A DNA stretch of 64,000 nt, taken from the NCBI GenBank assembly GCA_033675265.1, contig JAUJYZ010001388.1, positions 124,001-188,000 on the forward strand. Reading direction: 5' to 3'. Each line of letters starts with the position of its first letter. Position 1 is the stretch's first letter. This DNA comes from Actinostola sp. cb2023 (lineage: Eukaryota > Cnidaria > Anthozoa > Actiniaria > Actinostolidae). This document shows positions 10,531 through 20,519 of this stretch, piece by piece. Made by a program: the position numbers and the translations under genes. The notes under the pieces are model-generated. The model had not been told where the DNA came from and made no database searches. It saw only the letters and a list, made by a program, of their open reading frames with translations.

Positions 10531-10600
10531 AGAGGAGGGGTGGGGGGAGGGGTGGGGGGAGGGGGAGATAGGAGGTGGGGGGAGGGGGAGATAGGGCTAA
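10531..10600. repeat. G-rich tract
   Basis: Repeated GGGGAGG and GTGGGGGGAGG runs. Several runs of four or more G in a row could form a G-quadruplex on the plus strand. It lies upstream of MBLAC2-like copy 2. Confidence 0.7.
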
Positions 10601-10632
10601 TGATTCTTCCTTGCACCCGGCGGCTGAATAAA

Positions 10633-11106
10633 CCACTTCACGATGTAAGGTGTATATACGATGGGTAATCAGGGCAGAATTATTAAGAAAGATACCGGCG
10701 AAAGATAGATTTGACTTCGTATCTCCATGTTTAGTCTAATTTTTGAACTAAAACTTTTTGTGCTGATCGAGAAACCTTTTAAATTTTCTGGGCCAATGGA
10801 ATGAAATAGTGATTCAAGAAAATATATTTTCGAGTAAAACCCATTGTTTTGATCTACGTGCGTTCGATCGAATTACGGCGAAAAATGCAGATTTTACAAG
10901 TAAACATTTCCTACATTTACAAAACGGGCTTAATCTGCCAAAAACTTCAAGAACGATAGATAAAAGGTTTCTCGATCAGCACAAAAAAGTTTTATTTCAA
11001 AAATTAGACTAAACATGGAGATAAGAAGTCAAATCTATCTTTCGCCGGTATCTCTCTTAATAATTCTGCCCTGATTACCCATCATACACCTTACATCGTG
11101 AAGTGG
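10633..11106. mobile_element. Palindromic MITE with ~150-bp arms
   Basis: CCACTTCACGATGTAAGGTG at the left is mirrored at 11087-11106, and the arms continue through GATTACCCAT, ATTATTAAGA, GATAGATTTGACTT and the block CTCGATCAGCACAAAAA. About 160 bp of unpaired sequence lies in the middle. No coding capacity. Confidence 0.85.
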
Positions 11107-11186
11107 TCTATTGCGAAGGACGCAGCTCAACGTGGTCGAGTCGAAGGAAGCGCATGCACTTGCTGCTTCTTGAAGACGTACCAAAC

Positions 11187-11222
11187 CTGAAGAAGACGGG
11201 CTAAGGATCGTCGAAACGTCGT
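11187..11222 (+). other. Possible decayed hammerhead-type motif of a Penelope-like element
   Basis: CTGAAGA (11187-11193) matches the CUGANGA core. It is followed by a GACG...CGTC stem and then GAAAC and GTC (11213-11220). Penelope-like retroelements carry hammerhead motifs in this order. The expected first pair of stem II is not ideal and no reverse transcriptase lies nearby, so this is tentative. Confidence 0.25.
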
Positions 11223-11745
11223 AAAACTAAATCAAAAAACGCTGAGAACATCCATAGCCAACCACAAGAAACATTAATTATGAATAACCAGCGAAGAGAA
11301 AGCTTTAGACCATGAATAAATAAACGTTTCGAACAAAACTGCGAACTGTTGAATTTTTCCCGCCACTTCTCAAACTCACGGACGCGTGCCGGCAAAATGC
11401 TAATTAATTTGTGTTTTGAAACAATCGTCCTCGTCCGAAACATGGCTGACAGCGATGAAATGACATGTTTTACAGTAATATTCTTTCATTTCGGCGAAAA
11501 GAGTGGGATGATAAATAAATAATCGGACAATTTTGGTTCGGTGCAGTGCTCCTTTATAGAGTTTTGTACCAAGCCTCGTTCTGATGTATTTTCAGATATA
11601 AAATTAAAAAATCGTTCATAACTCCGCATGCCATTTTGTCCTATATCTTATATAAATATATTAGTGGAAGGTGTGACTCCTGGAAATGGGCTTGTGTCAA
11701 CCTCTCACGTGATATTTTAAATGTTCACCGAAGACCAGCAAAAGC

Positions 11746-11943
11746 ACCATAACTGGAAAGAGCATACTAAAGTTAGTGAAAGTGGAAAGTTTGAAGGGAA
11801 GTAAGTAAATAGAGCAATAGTTACAGGCATTCAAACTTTGCCTTTTTTGTAACTTTGAAGGCCTTTAACTTTTGTCTTATTTGCTTGATTCTTTTGAAAG
11901 TTTACTAATTTTAGTATGCTCTTTCAAGTTATGATATCTTCGT
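11746..11943. repeat. Inverted repeat (MITE-like)
   Basis: ATAACTGGAAAGAGCATACT near 11750 pairs with AGTATGCTCTTTCAAGTTAT near 11917; weaker pairing continues outside to about 11720 and 11975. Between 11223 and 11720 nothing was recognised. Confidence 0.6.
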
Positions 11944-12125
11944 TTATCTCCGGTGAAAATTTGAATTGAAATGTTTAAAATCTATAAATGTCATTTACGA
12001 TATGTTCTCGGGATTTTACTGCCAATACTATTGAAATTTAAATATGAAATATTGATGAATAATTGCTTTTTCAGATGGAAGGGGTTATTTTTATGTGAAA
12101 GATCCGGCATAGCGTAGACTGGCAT

Positions 12126-12416
12126 GCTACAATCGTTGCCAAAATGTCTTGGCACGCTTGACTATTTTTGGGTAGAAAACATTGATTTTCATTCCTAACC
12201 CTTCAGGGCCACTCCCCCTCCCTCTCCCCCTCCCCCCTGAAGCAATGTTGCAGTAATCTAACAGATTATGACGTCAGACCTCAAAAGAAAACATTTCCAC
12301 CCAACATTGCTGCAGGGGGGAGGGGGGAGGGGCGGTTGTATGCCAGTAGTCCTGCACACTTCTGAACATACAAGAAAACGGCAAGTCGTGCCAACCATTT
12401 TGGCAACGATTGTAGC
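12126..12416. mobile_element. MITE with pyrimidine-rich inner palindrome
   Basis: Left terminus GCTACAATCGTTGCCAAAAT and right terminus ATTTTGGCAACGATTGTAGC are exact inverses. An inner inverted pair joins CCCTCCCCCTCCC...GCAATGTTG with CAACATTGCTGCAGGGGGGA. Confidence 0.8.
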
Positions 12417-12587
12417 TTTTCCTTGACAAGGAAAAATTGTCAAGGCCGAAATTTGCTCGTGTAAACGACAACAAGGAAAATGTGGCAAGGAATATTAATG
12501 AGTTCAGTTCCCAGTCTTTTCGCACGCTCAGTTTTCTTACAGACGCCATTTGGTTTTTGCTAGACAGGAGACTGGAATCATTTTTTT

Positions 12588-12780
12588 TGTTGCTCTGCTG
12601 ATTGAAAGGCTTTGCGGGCACCACCGAAACTTGTCAAGGAAACCTTGTCAATAGAAAATTGTCAAATAAAACTTGTTGACCGTCTACACGTCAATGAAAC
12701 TTGTCCAAGATACAAGATACCAAGTTTTCCTTGACAAGTTTCGGTGGTGCCCGCAAAGCCTTTCAATCAGCGGAGCAACA
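12588..12780. mobile_element. Inverted-repeat element with a CTTGTCAAGG core
   Basis: GTTGCTCTGCTGATTGAAAG followed by GCTTTGCGGGCACCACCG is mirrored at the right end (with CGGAGCAAC). The interior repeats CAAGTTTTCCTTGACAAG motifs, which link it to the TTAA MITEs at 12998 and 13295. A partial copy of the 44130 MITE family (GTGAAACAGTACAAACT) lies at about 12825-12925. Confidence 0.7.
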
Positions 12781-12997
12781 AGGAAAACTTGCTCGTGTAG
12801 ATTCGGCTTAAAATCGTGAAACAGTACAAACTATTTAGTGTTAAATAGCACCAATGGAACAATAGAAAACAAAATATATTGCGGCACTATTTAGTGCTAA
12901 TTAAACTTTTAACACTGTTTCATTTTAGTGTTTGCTCTCTACTGTTGTAGGTTATACAGTCAATGTCATTAACATTGTCTAGCTAAAAAGAGATTAA

Positions 12998-13179
12998 AGC
13001 CGCATCTACACGAACAAGTTCAGTTTTCCTTGACAAGGAAGACTTGCTCGTGTAGACGACAAAAACATCGCCAATTTTTCCTTGTCAAGGAAAACTTGCT
13101 CGTGTAGATGACAAAAAATTGTCAATTTTCCCTTGTCAAGGAAAACTTGTCAAGGAAAACTTGTTCGTGTAGATGTGGC
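12998..13179. mobile_element. TTAA MITE A
   Basis: AGCCGCATCTACACGAACAAG at the left and CTTGTTCGTGTAGATGTGGC at the right, bounded by TTAA at 12994-12997 and 13180-13183. The intact right arm of the host element shows a single TTAA at this site, which directly supports TTAA as the target duplication. Confidence 0.85.
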
Positions 13180-13294
13180 TTAACACTACAATAAATGTCA
13201 CCGATGTCTCATTCCGCTATATTCGTTTTGCACGCGTGGAATTTTAATTTCAAAAGCATAAATCACCTCTGCCTGTGAAAACGGGCATTGTTAA

Positions 13295-13475
13295 GCCGCA
13301 TCTACACGAACAAGTTTTCCTTGACTGACAAGTTTTCCTTGACATTTTTTTGTCATCTACACGAGCAAGTTTTCCTTGACAAGGCAACATTGACGGTGTT
13401 TTTGTCGTCTACACGAGCAAGTCTTCCTTGTCAAGGAAAGCTTGTCAAGGAAAATTTTCTCGTGTAGATTCGGCT
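13295..13475. mobile_element. TTAA MITE B
   Basis: GCCGCATCTACACGAACAAG to CTCGTGTAGATTCGGCT with TTAA at 13291-13294 and 13476-13479. Same family as MITE A, with internal CCTTGACAAGG palindromes. Confidence 0.85.
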
Positions 13476-13718
13476 TTAACGTTCTGTTTTCACACTGAGG
13501 TGATGTTTGCCTTTTGACATTAAAATCCCACGCATGCAAAACGAATATATTATGAGACACACATGACACTTATGTAGTGTTAATCTCTTTTTAGCTGGAC
13601 AATGTTAATGACATTGATTGTATGTACAGATTAGTGCAAATATTATGCCAATTCAATTTAATTCAAATTCAATTTAGGAACCCATTAGCTGATTAGTTAA
13701 CGCCATTAGAGCGTCTAG

Positions 13719-13870
13719 TTTATTTACGTAAGAACATTGCCAAGTTAGAAAATGAATTGACGTAAACGATTAGTACATCATGTACGTAATTGATTTCGTA
13801 ATCATTCCGTAATATAGAAATTATGCCTAAGTCTAGGTATAAATATAAGTTCTGATATACTTGTAACTGA
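13719..13870 (+). promoter_or_regulatory. Conserved upstream blocks and TATA box of ATP-grasp copy 1
   Basis: The blocks TTTATTTACGTAAGAACATTG, ATTGACGTAAACGATT and ATTTCGTAATC recur in the same order upstream of copy 3 (30565-30645, minus strand). TATAAATA lies at 13838-13845, about 100 bp before the coding start. Conservation could reflect shared descent of the duplicate as well as promoter function. Confidence 0.55.
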
Positions 13871-13947
13871 TTCAGTTACTTGTATATCTATAACCTAGTA
13901 CTGAGGCACGTACCGGACTAAACTAATTCGTGTCTGAGCATACTAAC

Positions 13948-15111
13948 ATGGTTTTAACTGTAGGCCAAATGATCAAAGAAGACTTGGAGGAAGCCTACTT
14001 CTTCCCTGCATTTCCTTCTTCCTATTGTACAAACTCCAGGTTTTATAACAGCACAGAGTACCAGTTGTACGATTACCCGCCAAACTCTCTCACGTACAAT
14101 GAAATATTTTATCCACGAGGGAACTTTTGTACAGCTGGCGATGAAATCCCTGTCCTAACCGACCATCCTCCTCCAGAGTTCTTGACACAACACTGGAAAA
14201 CATGGCTGGCTGACTTTCCACTTGCAAAGTTCATCAGCATAGACGACGGGTTGAAGGATGACAACATCCCAATCGTCACCTGCTCTGCGTTTCAAGGTAT
14301 TCCAAGGAACAAGCACAGTATCGACCCTGACATCTTGTATAAGCTTCAGCTCAAGAGCTCTATCCCCGAGATAGGGGTCCCATGTCCTCGCCATATGGAT
14401 GAGAAGAACGTGGAATTCCCATGTGTTGTAAAAGTGGATTTAAGCTATTCAGGATTTGGTACACTCTCCGCGAAGAGCGAGAAGGAGTTGTCTGCTCTTG
14501 TCAAACAGGTCAGAGAGGAACATGGCTGGAGAGGCAAGATCGTCTATCAAGAGTTCATCCGTGGAGTCAAGCAAGTACCAAGTTATCATTTCTACTTGAA
14601 GAAGTCAGGAGAAGTCGTGTGGATGGGCACAAATATGGCAATTTTTCATGGGTTTCAGTGGAAGTCTTTGACTTGTGACTGGAACAAGCAGGACGAAGAA
14701 AGAAACCTCGTATATGACGAGTTTGTCATCCCCATTAAAGACTACCTTCACAAACACGGCTACTTTGGCTTCGTCGACTTTGAACTCGTCGTCAACGACC
14801 ATGGAAGATACCTTGTGGATCTGAACACACGTCTTCCTGGTGACACCATGCACCAATTGATGGCTCCATACATGGCTGGTATGGGTTTCGCACACTCTAT
14901 TCTCGAATCAATCAGCCCGACTCGCAAAACATCGGCCCAGAAATTGGTGGAAGATGCAAACCAACTCAACCAAACAGACAACGGACGAATTGTGGTGGTT
15001 TCTGTTGCTGACGTGGGCGATGATGAATGTAAGAATTGGTTATCAATCTTTGGCAAAACAAGCGAAGATGTGGAAACACTTTTCCGAGAGATAAAAGAAT
15101 TGGATTTTTGA
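13948..15111 (+). CDS. ATP-grasp-fold protein, copy 1 (start codon altered)
   Basis: Intronless gene of about 387 residues. Features of the ATP-grasp fold are visible, numbering from the homologous first codon at 13930: the lysine-bearing strand PCVVKVD (164-170), a glycine loop YSGFGT (173-178), VYQEFIRG (205-212), DFELVV (283-288) and the metal-ligand strand LVDLNTRLPG (295-304). Enzymes of this fold join a carboxylate to an amine or thiol using ATP. The substrate is unknown. The codon that is ATG in the two paralogues is GTG here, so translation probably starts at the in-frame ATG at 13948 (MVLTVGQM), removing six residues. The Arg and Asn expected for catalysis are kept, so the product may still be active. 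Two more copies follow at 17.3 and 29.2 kb. Confidence 0.85.
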   Translation: MVLTVGQMIKEDLEEAYFFPAFPSSYCTNSRFYNSTEYQLYDYPPNSLTYNEIFYPRGNFCTAGDEIPVLTDHPPPEFLTQHWKTWLADFPLAKFISIDDGLKDDNIPIVTCSAFQGIPRNKHSIDPDILYKLQLKSSIPEIGVPCPRHMDEKNVEFPCVVKVDLSYSGFGTLSAKSEKELSALVKQVREEHGWRGKIVYQEFIRGVKQVPSYHFYLKKSGEVVWMGTNMAIFHGFQWKSLTCDWNKQDEERNLVYDEFVIPIKDYLHKHGYFGFVDFELVVNDHGRYLVDLNTRLPGDTMHQLMAPYMAGMGFAHSILESISPTRKTSAQKLVEDANQLNQTDNGRIVVVSVADVGDDECKNWLSIFGKTSEDVETLFREIKELDF

Positions 15112-16050
15112 CATTTTTTGACATTTTATTAATAAATAATTAAAGTTTATAATATATATACAATATATTCCACTGGCCTCCAAATCCATGTCATCCATTG
15201 GATTTGAATTTGTAGATATATATTTCAAGGCAGAAATGGAATTACAAGTGAGTTGAATGTCAAATAAAGTTAACAATTATTCGCCGAAGGCGAAGTGATT
15301 ATCGGAGAGTATTCTTGCTTAACTGTGAGATTCTAATTTTCATTTTCTTCACTCTTTTTTTTAATTCAACATTGACTTTTTTCCAAATCAACTTGCAGTT
15401 TAACATATTGAACATTGTAGTTTAATAAATGGGGATTCGATGTTGATATAGTACTAACAGTTCAACATGAAACTTTCAAGTGTTCGATATCCAACCGCAA
15501 CCAAGTCAAACGCTTTCAATGTGGGCTCAGAGGTCTACCATCCATGAAGATGTCGCTCTAGGGGGGAGGGGGGCTAACAAGGTCATACTACTTTACCCAT
15601 GCAAGGCAGTAGATGTTTTTTAAAAAGGTGTGGCAGTTGAGCCGCTATCACTGGAGGTGCCTTCTAAATCGGAAGAATTGACAGTACTGTTTTCTTAGGG
15701 AAGAGATGTATGTGCCGGGTATCATTTCTGATATTATAAACCTTGGTATCGATATCTTCCTGGCAGAGCTAGTAACGTGCGATGACTTTGTTGCAATGCT
15801 TCTACCAGGTCAATGTCTTCCTTTTTTTGTGCTACTTTTGAATTTTCTGTGTACATGTCAAGGTAAGCAAGCACACTTTATTGTCACTGTAATACTCTAA
15901 AAACAATAATAGAGCAATTAATTACCTGGCAGCAAATCCCACATTTGCCAATGGGAGATGTGCAATGCCCTTTTATCGGCATCACTAGCTCGTACCTATC
16001 ATTTACGAATTGTACGAGAAGGTCGTGCTTGATACTAATCAAATGGTGAC
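15112..16050. other. Downstream region of ATP-grasp copy 1
   Basis: The first ~150 bp (TTTTATTAATAAATA, then CTCCAAATCCATGTCATCCA and GATATATATTTCAAGGCA) are shared with the 3' side of copy 3 at 29100-29225, so the duplicated segment includes the 3' flank. Beyond that no gene was recognised. Confidence 0.6.
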
Positions 16051-16051
16051 T

Positions 16052-16642
16052 TGTGAGCTCTTCTTGCTCTTCCTGCTCTTGTCTTCCTGCTATTCTTGCT
16101 CTTCCTGCTCCTCCTCTCCTGCTCTTCCTGCTCTTCCTGCTCTTCCTGCTCCTCCTGCTCCTCCTGCTCTTGTCTTCCTGCTCTTCCTGCTCTTCCTGCT
16201 CAGTCTTCTTGCTCTTCCTGCTCTTCTTGCTCTTCTTGCTCTTCTTGCTCTTCTTGCTCTTCCTGCTCTTCCTGCTCAGTCTTCTTGCTCTTCTTGCTTT
16301 TCTTGCTCTTCCTGCTCTTCTTGCTCCTCCTGCTCCTCCTGCTCCTCCTGCTCCTCCTGCTCCTCCTGCTCCTCCTGCTCCTCCTGCTCCTCCTGCTCCT
16401 CCTGCTCCTCCTGCTCCTCCTGCTCCTCCTGCTCCTCCTGCTCCTCCTGCTCCTCCTGCTCTTCCTGCTCTTCCTGCTCAGTCTTCTTGCTCTTCTGCTC
16501 TTCTTGCTCTTCTTGCTCTTCTTGCTCTTCTTGCTTGCTCTTCTTGCTCTTCTTGCTCTTCTTGCTCTTCTTGCTCTTCTTGCTCTTCTTGCTCTTCTTG
16601 CTCTTCTTGCTCTTCTTGCTCTTCTTGCTCTTCTTGCTTTGT
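16052..16642. repeat. 9-bp microsatellite (CTCTTCTTG / CTCCTCCTG)
   Basis: Pure pyrimidine-rich 9-mers in two main forms in blocks, interrupted three times by the pentamer CAGTC. The period is a multiple of three, so all frames stay open; long Ser-Cys, Leu-Phe and Arg-Ala frames are artefacts of this. Confidence 0.95.
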
Positions 16643-16888
16643 AATTTTCAAACAAATAACACGGCTGGTCGAGTTGTTTTTTTTTTGCCCGAAACTTTTA
16701 ATAACCATTGCCTCGATCTTTCCTATCGCTTATTAAGCTACAAAGCAGGTGGATGGGCAAGACCATTTTCACCCCCATTTCTATATCTCACTGTATATTC
16801 ATGTGTATTGTAGATACTTAGAATAATATACTGTCCACTCTCGTGTACAGCAACCATTTTCACCCCGGCCATTCCATATCTCATTGTA

Positions 16889-17100
16889 TAGAGTCGTTTT
16901 CGTATGAGTGGGAAACCTACGGTACGGAGTTACGGTCACGGTACGGAATCGAACACATTGTATTCAACCAATCACAGCGCGCGAAATCATTTCACAACCA
17001 ATCACAATGCTTGGATACCGCACGATGATGGCGCGATACGGTCACTGCACGGCACGAGCCGTACCGTAACTACTTCCCACTCATACGAAAACGACTCTAT
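16889..17100. mobile_element. MITE with TAGAGTCGTTTTCGTATGAG ends, copy A
   Basis: Both ends carry TAGAGTCGTTTTCGTATGAG, then TGGGAA, in inverse. The interior holds inverted GTACGG...CCGTAC blocks and two CCAATCACA motifs. A second copy lies at 57897-58090 in a TRNAU1AP intron. Confidence 0.85.
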
Positions 17101-17814
17101 TCATGTGTAATGTAGGTACTTATAGTATTCAGAATTGAAAAGCATTTGTTTAGCATTCCCTCATGGGAATGGGACTACTTTTTGTGTGAAAACCTTCTCA
17201 ATCTATATGGCTTAATGCCTCTATTGTATGTTGTTCATTACGTCTAGCTCCACGAATCCGAATATCTGTCTGGGTTACAGTATTGCAAGTGAAGCACATC
17301 ATGTCTGAGAATACTAACATGGTTTTAACTGTAAGCCAATTGATCAAAGAAGACTTGGAAGAAGCCTACTTTTTCCCTGCATTTCCTTCTTCCTATTGCA
17401 CAAACTACAGGTTTTTGAACAACACAGAGTACCAGTTGTACGATTACCCGCCAAACTCTCTCACGTACAATGAAATTGTTTATCCACGAACGCACTTTTG
17501 TACAGCTGGCGATGATATTCCTGTCCTAACCGACCATCCTCCTCCAGAGTTCTTGAAACAACATTGGAAAACATGGCTGGCTGACTTTCCACTTGCAAAG
17601 TTCATCAGCATAGACGACGGGTTGAAGGATGACAACATCCCAATCGTCACATGCTCTGCGTTTCAAGGTATTCCAAGGAACAAGCACAGTATCGACCCTG
17701 ACATCTTGTATAAGCTTCAGCTCAAGAGCTCTATCCCCGAGATAGGGGTCCCATGTCCTCGCCACATGGATGAGAAGAACGTGGAATTTCCATGTGTTGT
17801 AAAAGTGGATTTAA

Positions 17815-18717
17815 CATACCCAGAAATCAGAGACATGCCTGGTCGCGCAGCTCATTATTCATAAGCTTTTCGTACATTTACATATCAAAGACAAATGGTA
17901 GAAATGTATGGCAAAACATAGAAAATCAGAAATATCTGAAGAACTAAACTTCGGATGCAAACTCCCGATAGCTAATTCACAAGTTTAATGTTTTGGGTGC
18001 TCGAATCGAGTACACTTCTTACAATCAAGCGAAAATAAAGTATGACAAAATCGATTTCAAAAATCGCTCTCTCAACAACATCTCACCTCTATCATTTACT
18101 GTAAAAGGCCGCCAAATTGAGTAAATTCCTAAAAGTTGGAGGCCGGTAGCAGCTTCGTCGTGCGTGGTACACACTTTCCCGATAGCCAGTTCGAAAGGAC
18201 GTCATCTAAACTCACAGAATATCACACTTGTTTGGCCATAAATTCCACTTCTAATATGACAAAGTCCAGCCAAAGATAAGCTAAATTCCACTTTCGCCGA
18301 TACAGAAGCATACTGAGTAAATATACTGTTTTCACCGTTGTTTTTTCACTCGGTAAACGCTTCTGTCAAGATTATTTGGATCGCCATGTTTACATAAGTA
18401 GCCTGGCCTGTTAGATTACACAGGAAACCCAGAGATAGTTAGCTGAGTTAGGCTCAAAAAGCGAGAAATAGGAGAGACGATGGAGGGGAGGGGGTTCAAC
18501 TTTGGGCTTCCTGTGGTAAATACCATTTTCGCATCTTTTTGCTAAATTTGCAATTATTTTAAAATGTAGAGGCTGTATGATCAAGATCGCTTCACACTAT
18601 TAGTTTGTGATTCAGATTTCACATAGTTTACATGAATTTGAGCATAATCTTTTGATTCTGGGTAACTCCGCTGACACAAATAATCGTAGACGCAAAATGT
18701 CTCTGATTTCTGGCAAT
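17815..18717. mobile_element. TIR transposon inside ATP-grasp copy 2
   Basis: Ends CCAGAAATCAGAGACAT (17820-17836) and the exact inverse ATGTCTCTGATTTCTGG (18697-18713). A few extra bases lie between these and the gene sequence on both sides, and no clear target duplication is visible. No transposase frame. A second, smaller element sits inside it (18419-18516). Confidence 0.75.
18419..18516. mobile_element. Small MITE of the CCACAGGAAGCCC family
   Basis: CACAGGAAACCCAGAG at the left and TTTGGGCTTCCTGTGG at the right are inverses. Related ends occur at 4288, 10398, 50226 and 50458. Confidence 0.55.
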
Positions 18718-19693
18718 GAGCTATTCAGGATTTGGTACACTCTCCGCGAACAGCAAGAATGAGTTGTGTGCTCTTGTCAAGGAGGTCAGAGAGGAACGTG
18801 GCTGGAGAGGCAAGATCATCTACCAAGAGTTGATCCGTGGAGTCAAACAAGTACCAAGTTATCTATTCTACTTGAAGAAATCAGGAGAAGTCGTGTGGAT
18901 GGGCACAAATATGGCAATTTTTCATGGGTTTGAGTGGAAGTCTTTGACTTGTGACTGGAACAAGCAGGACGAAGAAAGAAACCTCGTATACGACGAGTTT
19001 GTCATCCCCATTATAGACTACGTTCGCAAACACGGCTACTTTGGCTTCGTCAACTTTGAACTCGTCGTCAACGACCATGGAAGATACCTTGTCGATCTGA
19101 ACACACGTCTTCCTGGTGAAGCCATGCACCAATTGATGGCTCCATACATGGCTGGTATGGGTTTCGCACACTCTGTCCTCGAATCGATCAGTCCGCCAAC
19201 TCGCAAAACATCGGCCCAGAAATTAGTGGAAGATGCAAACCAACTCAACCAAACAGACAACGGACGAATTGTGGTGGTTTCTGTTGCTGACGTGGGCGAT
19301 GATGAATGTGAGAATTGGCTATCAATCTTTGGCAAAACAGGTGAAGATGTGGAAACACTTTTCCGAGAGATAAAGGAATTGGATGTGAATGTGTAGATCA
19401 TCGATATTTCAAGGCAGAAATCGAATTACAATAAGTAGTGAATAATTAAAAGTATAAAGAGTAAAAAGGGCTAAAAAGTACCGGCTATATATGGAAGGAA
19501 ATTAATACCTCCAGTAATGTGGCCATATAGTTTAATTAAGTATAAATGTGAATACAAAGGATAAGTCAGAGACATTTCTGTATACTCGGACAGTGACCAT
19601 CGTCTGGAACTATCTAAATTTACATATAATAAATTTGCATATGAAAAGAGGAAAAATATTAGGTTTGTCTCCCTTCCTAGTATTGTTTTAAAA

Positions 19694-20519
19694 TACAGTC
19701 GAACCTCCGGCCCGTAAGCGACTACCCAAAATGTCAAGCTTTGTGGTCGCTTACGGGAGGTGGTCGCTTACGAGAATTCAAACCATAGGGGGTCTTAATT
19801 TTGTTTCATTCACACTATACAAGTTTATAACCACCGAGTTACCCTGGCCAATGCGTCAATGCCGATCTAAGCCCATAAACAACACTAATAACTTTTTAAA
19901 ATACTGCAGCCACAAAAATAGTTTAACTTTCCAAAGTGTTTTTAAATAAACGAAAACAACATACTTCACAAATGACCAAGAAAAGTCTACAAAACTGAAA
20001 AATTGTGATATAATTAAACTGCAACGAAATCAAAAGCTAAACCGTGCATGTGCAACATTCGGCACACCAGACTCGTGAATACTGTGCTTTGATTTATATC
20101 CAGTACCATAGTTCTGTTAAACTGTTGACTGTTCTTGAGAGACTAGGAAATAAATTATACTACTGTTAAGGTCTGAGTCTTAGGATTGATAGAGTACAGT
20201 ATGTGTGTATTTTATTAAAAACATAAATGCTTTGTCCTCCGACTGTGATATTTCCGTCTGTACTCAAGAATGCGATGTTACAGCGACAAATAATTCCATT
20301 TCCGTTTGATTATCAGTCATGTGGTCGCTTACGGGAGGTTAAAAACGAAGGAAAATATCAAACTTTCAGCTCTGAAAGTGGTCGCGATCGCTTACGAGAG
20401 GTTCCAACTATATTGTAATTTGACTTGGAAACTTTTGGTATTTTAATTTTTTGGAAAACTGGTCGCTCAGGAGAGGTGGTCGCATACGAGAGTGGTCGCA
20501 ACCGGAGGTTCAAATGTAC
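19694..20519. mobile_element. TIR element with GGTCGCTTACGGGAGG repeats
   Basis: It begins TACAGTCGAACCTCCGG and ends CCGGAGGTTCAAATGTA. GGTCGCTTACG(G/A)GAGG recurs near both ends (19741, 20322, 20385 and 20460-20500). Non-coding. Confidence 0.7.

Larger units (their letters stand above)
12956..13628. mobile_element. Large palindromic element carrying two TTAA MITEs
   Basis: The outer ends (ACAGTCAATGTCATTAACAT...GCTAAAAAGAGATTA at 12956-12996 and its inverse at 13580-13628) belong to the same element. Its inner arms (AACACTACA.TAA, CTCATTCC...TATTCGTTTTGCA) pair across the centre. One MITE interrupts the left arm and another sits at the centre. Removing the first restores GATTAACACTAC, as in the right arm. 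Confidence 0.8.
17301..19396 (+). pseudogene. ATP-grasp-fold protein, copy 2, split by a transposon
   Basis: The N-terminal half (17301 to about 17814) starts with a normal ATG (MSENTNMVLTV) and matches copy 1 up to the lysine strand CVVKVDL. A transposon of about 900 bp then interrupts the gene and introduces a stop at 17862. The C-terminal half resumes at about 18717 with YSGFGT and runs to the stop at 19394-19396, retaining VYDEF, NFELVV and LVDLNTRLPG. Neither half alone has a complete ATP site. Excision at plausible GT-AG sites does not restore the frame, so it is treated as a pseudogene. The remaining halves show few lesions, so the disruption is probably recent. Confidence 0.8.

Noticed and set aside
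16010..16813. Cys/Ser-, Leu- and Arg-rich proteins in several frames
   Set aside because: Artefact of a 9-bp microsatellite that keeps all frames open.
17814..18717. The interruption in ATP-grasp copy 2 as an intron
   Set aside because: It has terminal inverted repeats, no fitting GT-AG pair restores the frame, and the paralogues have no intron there.
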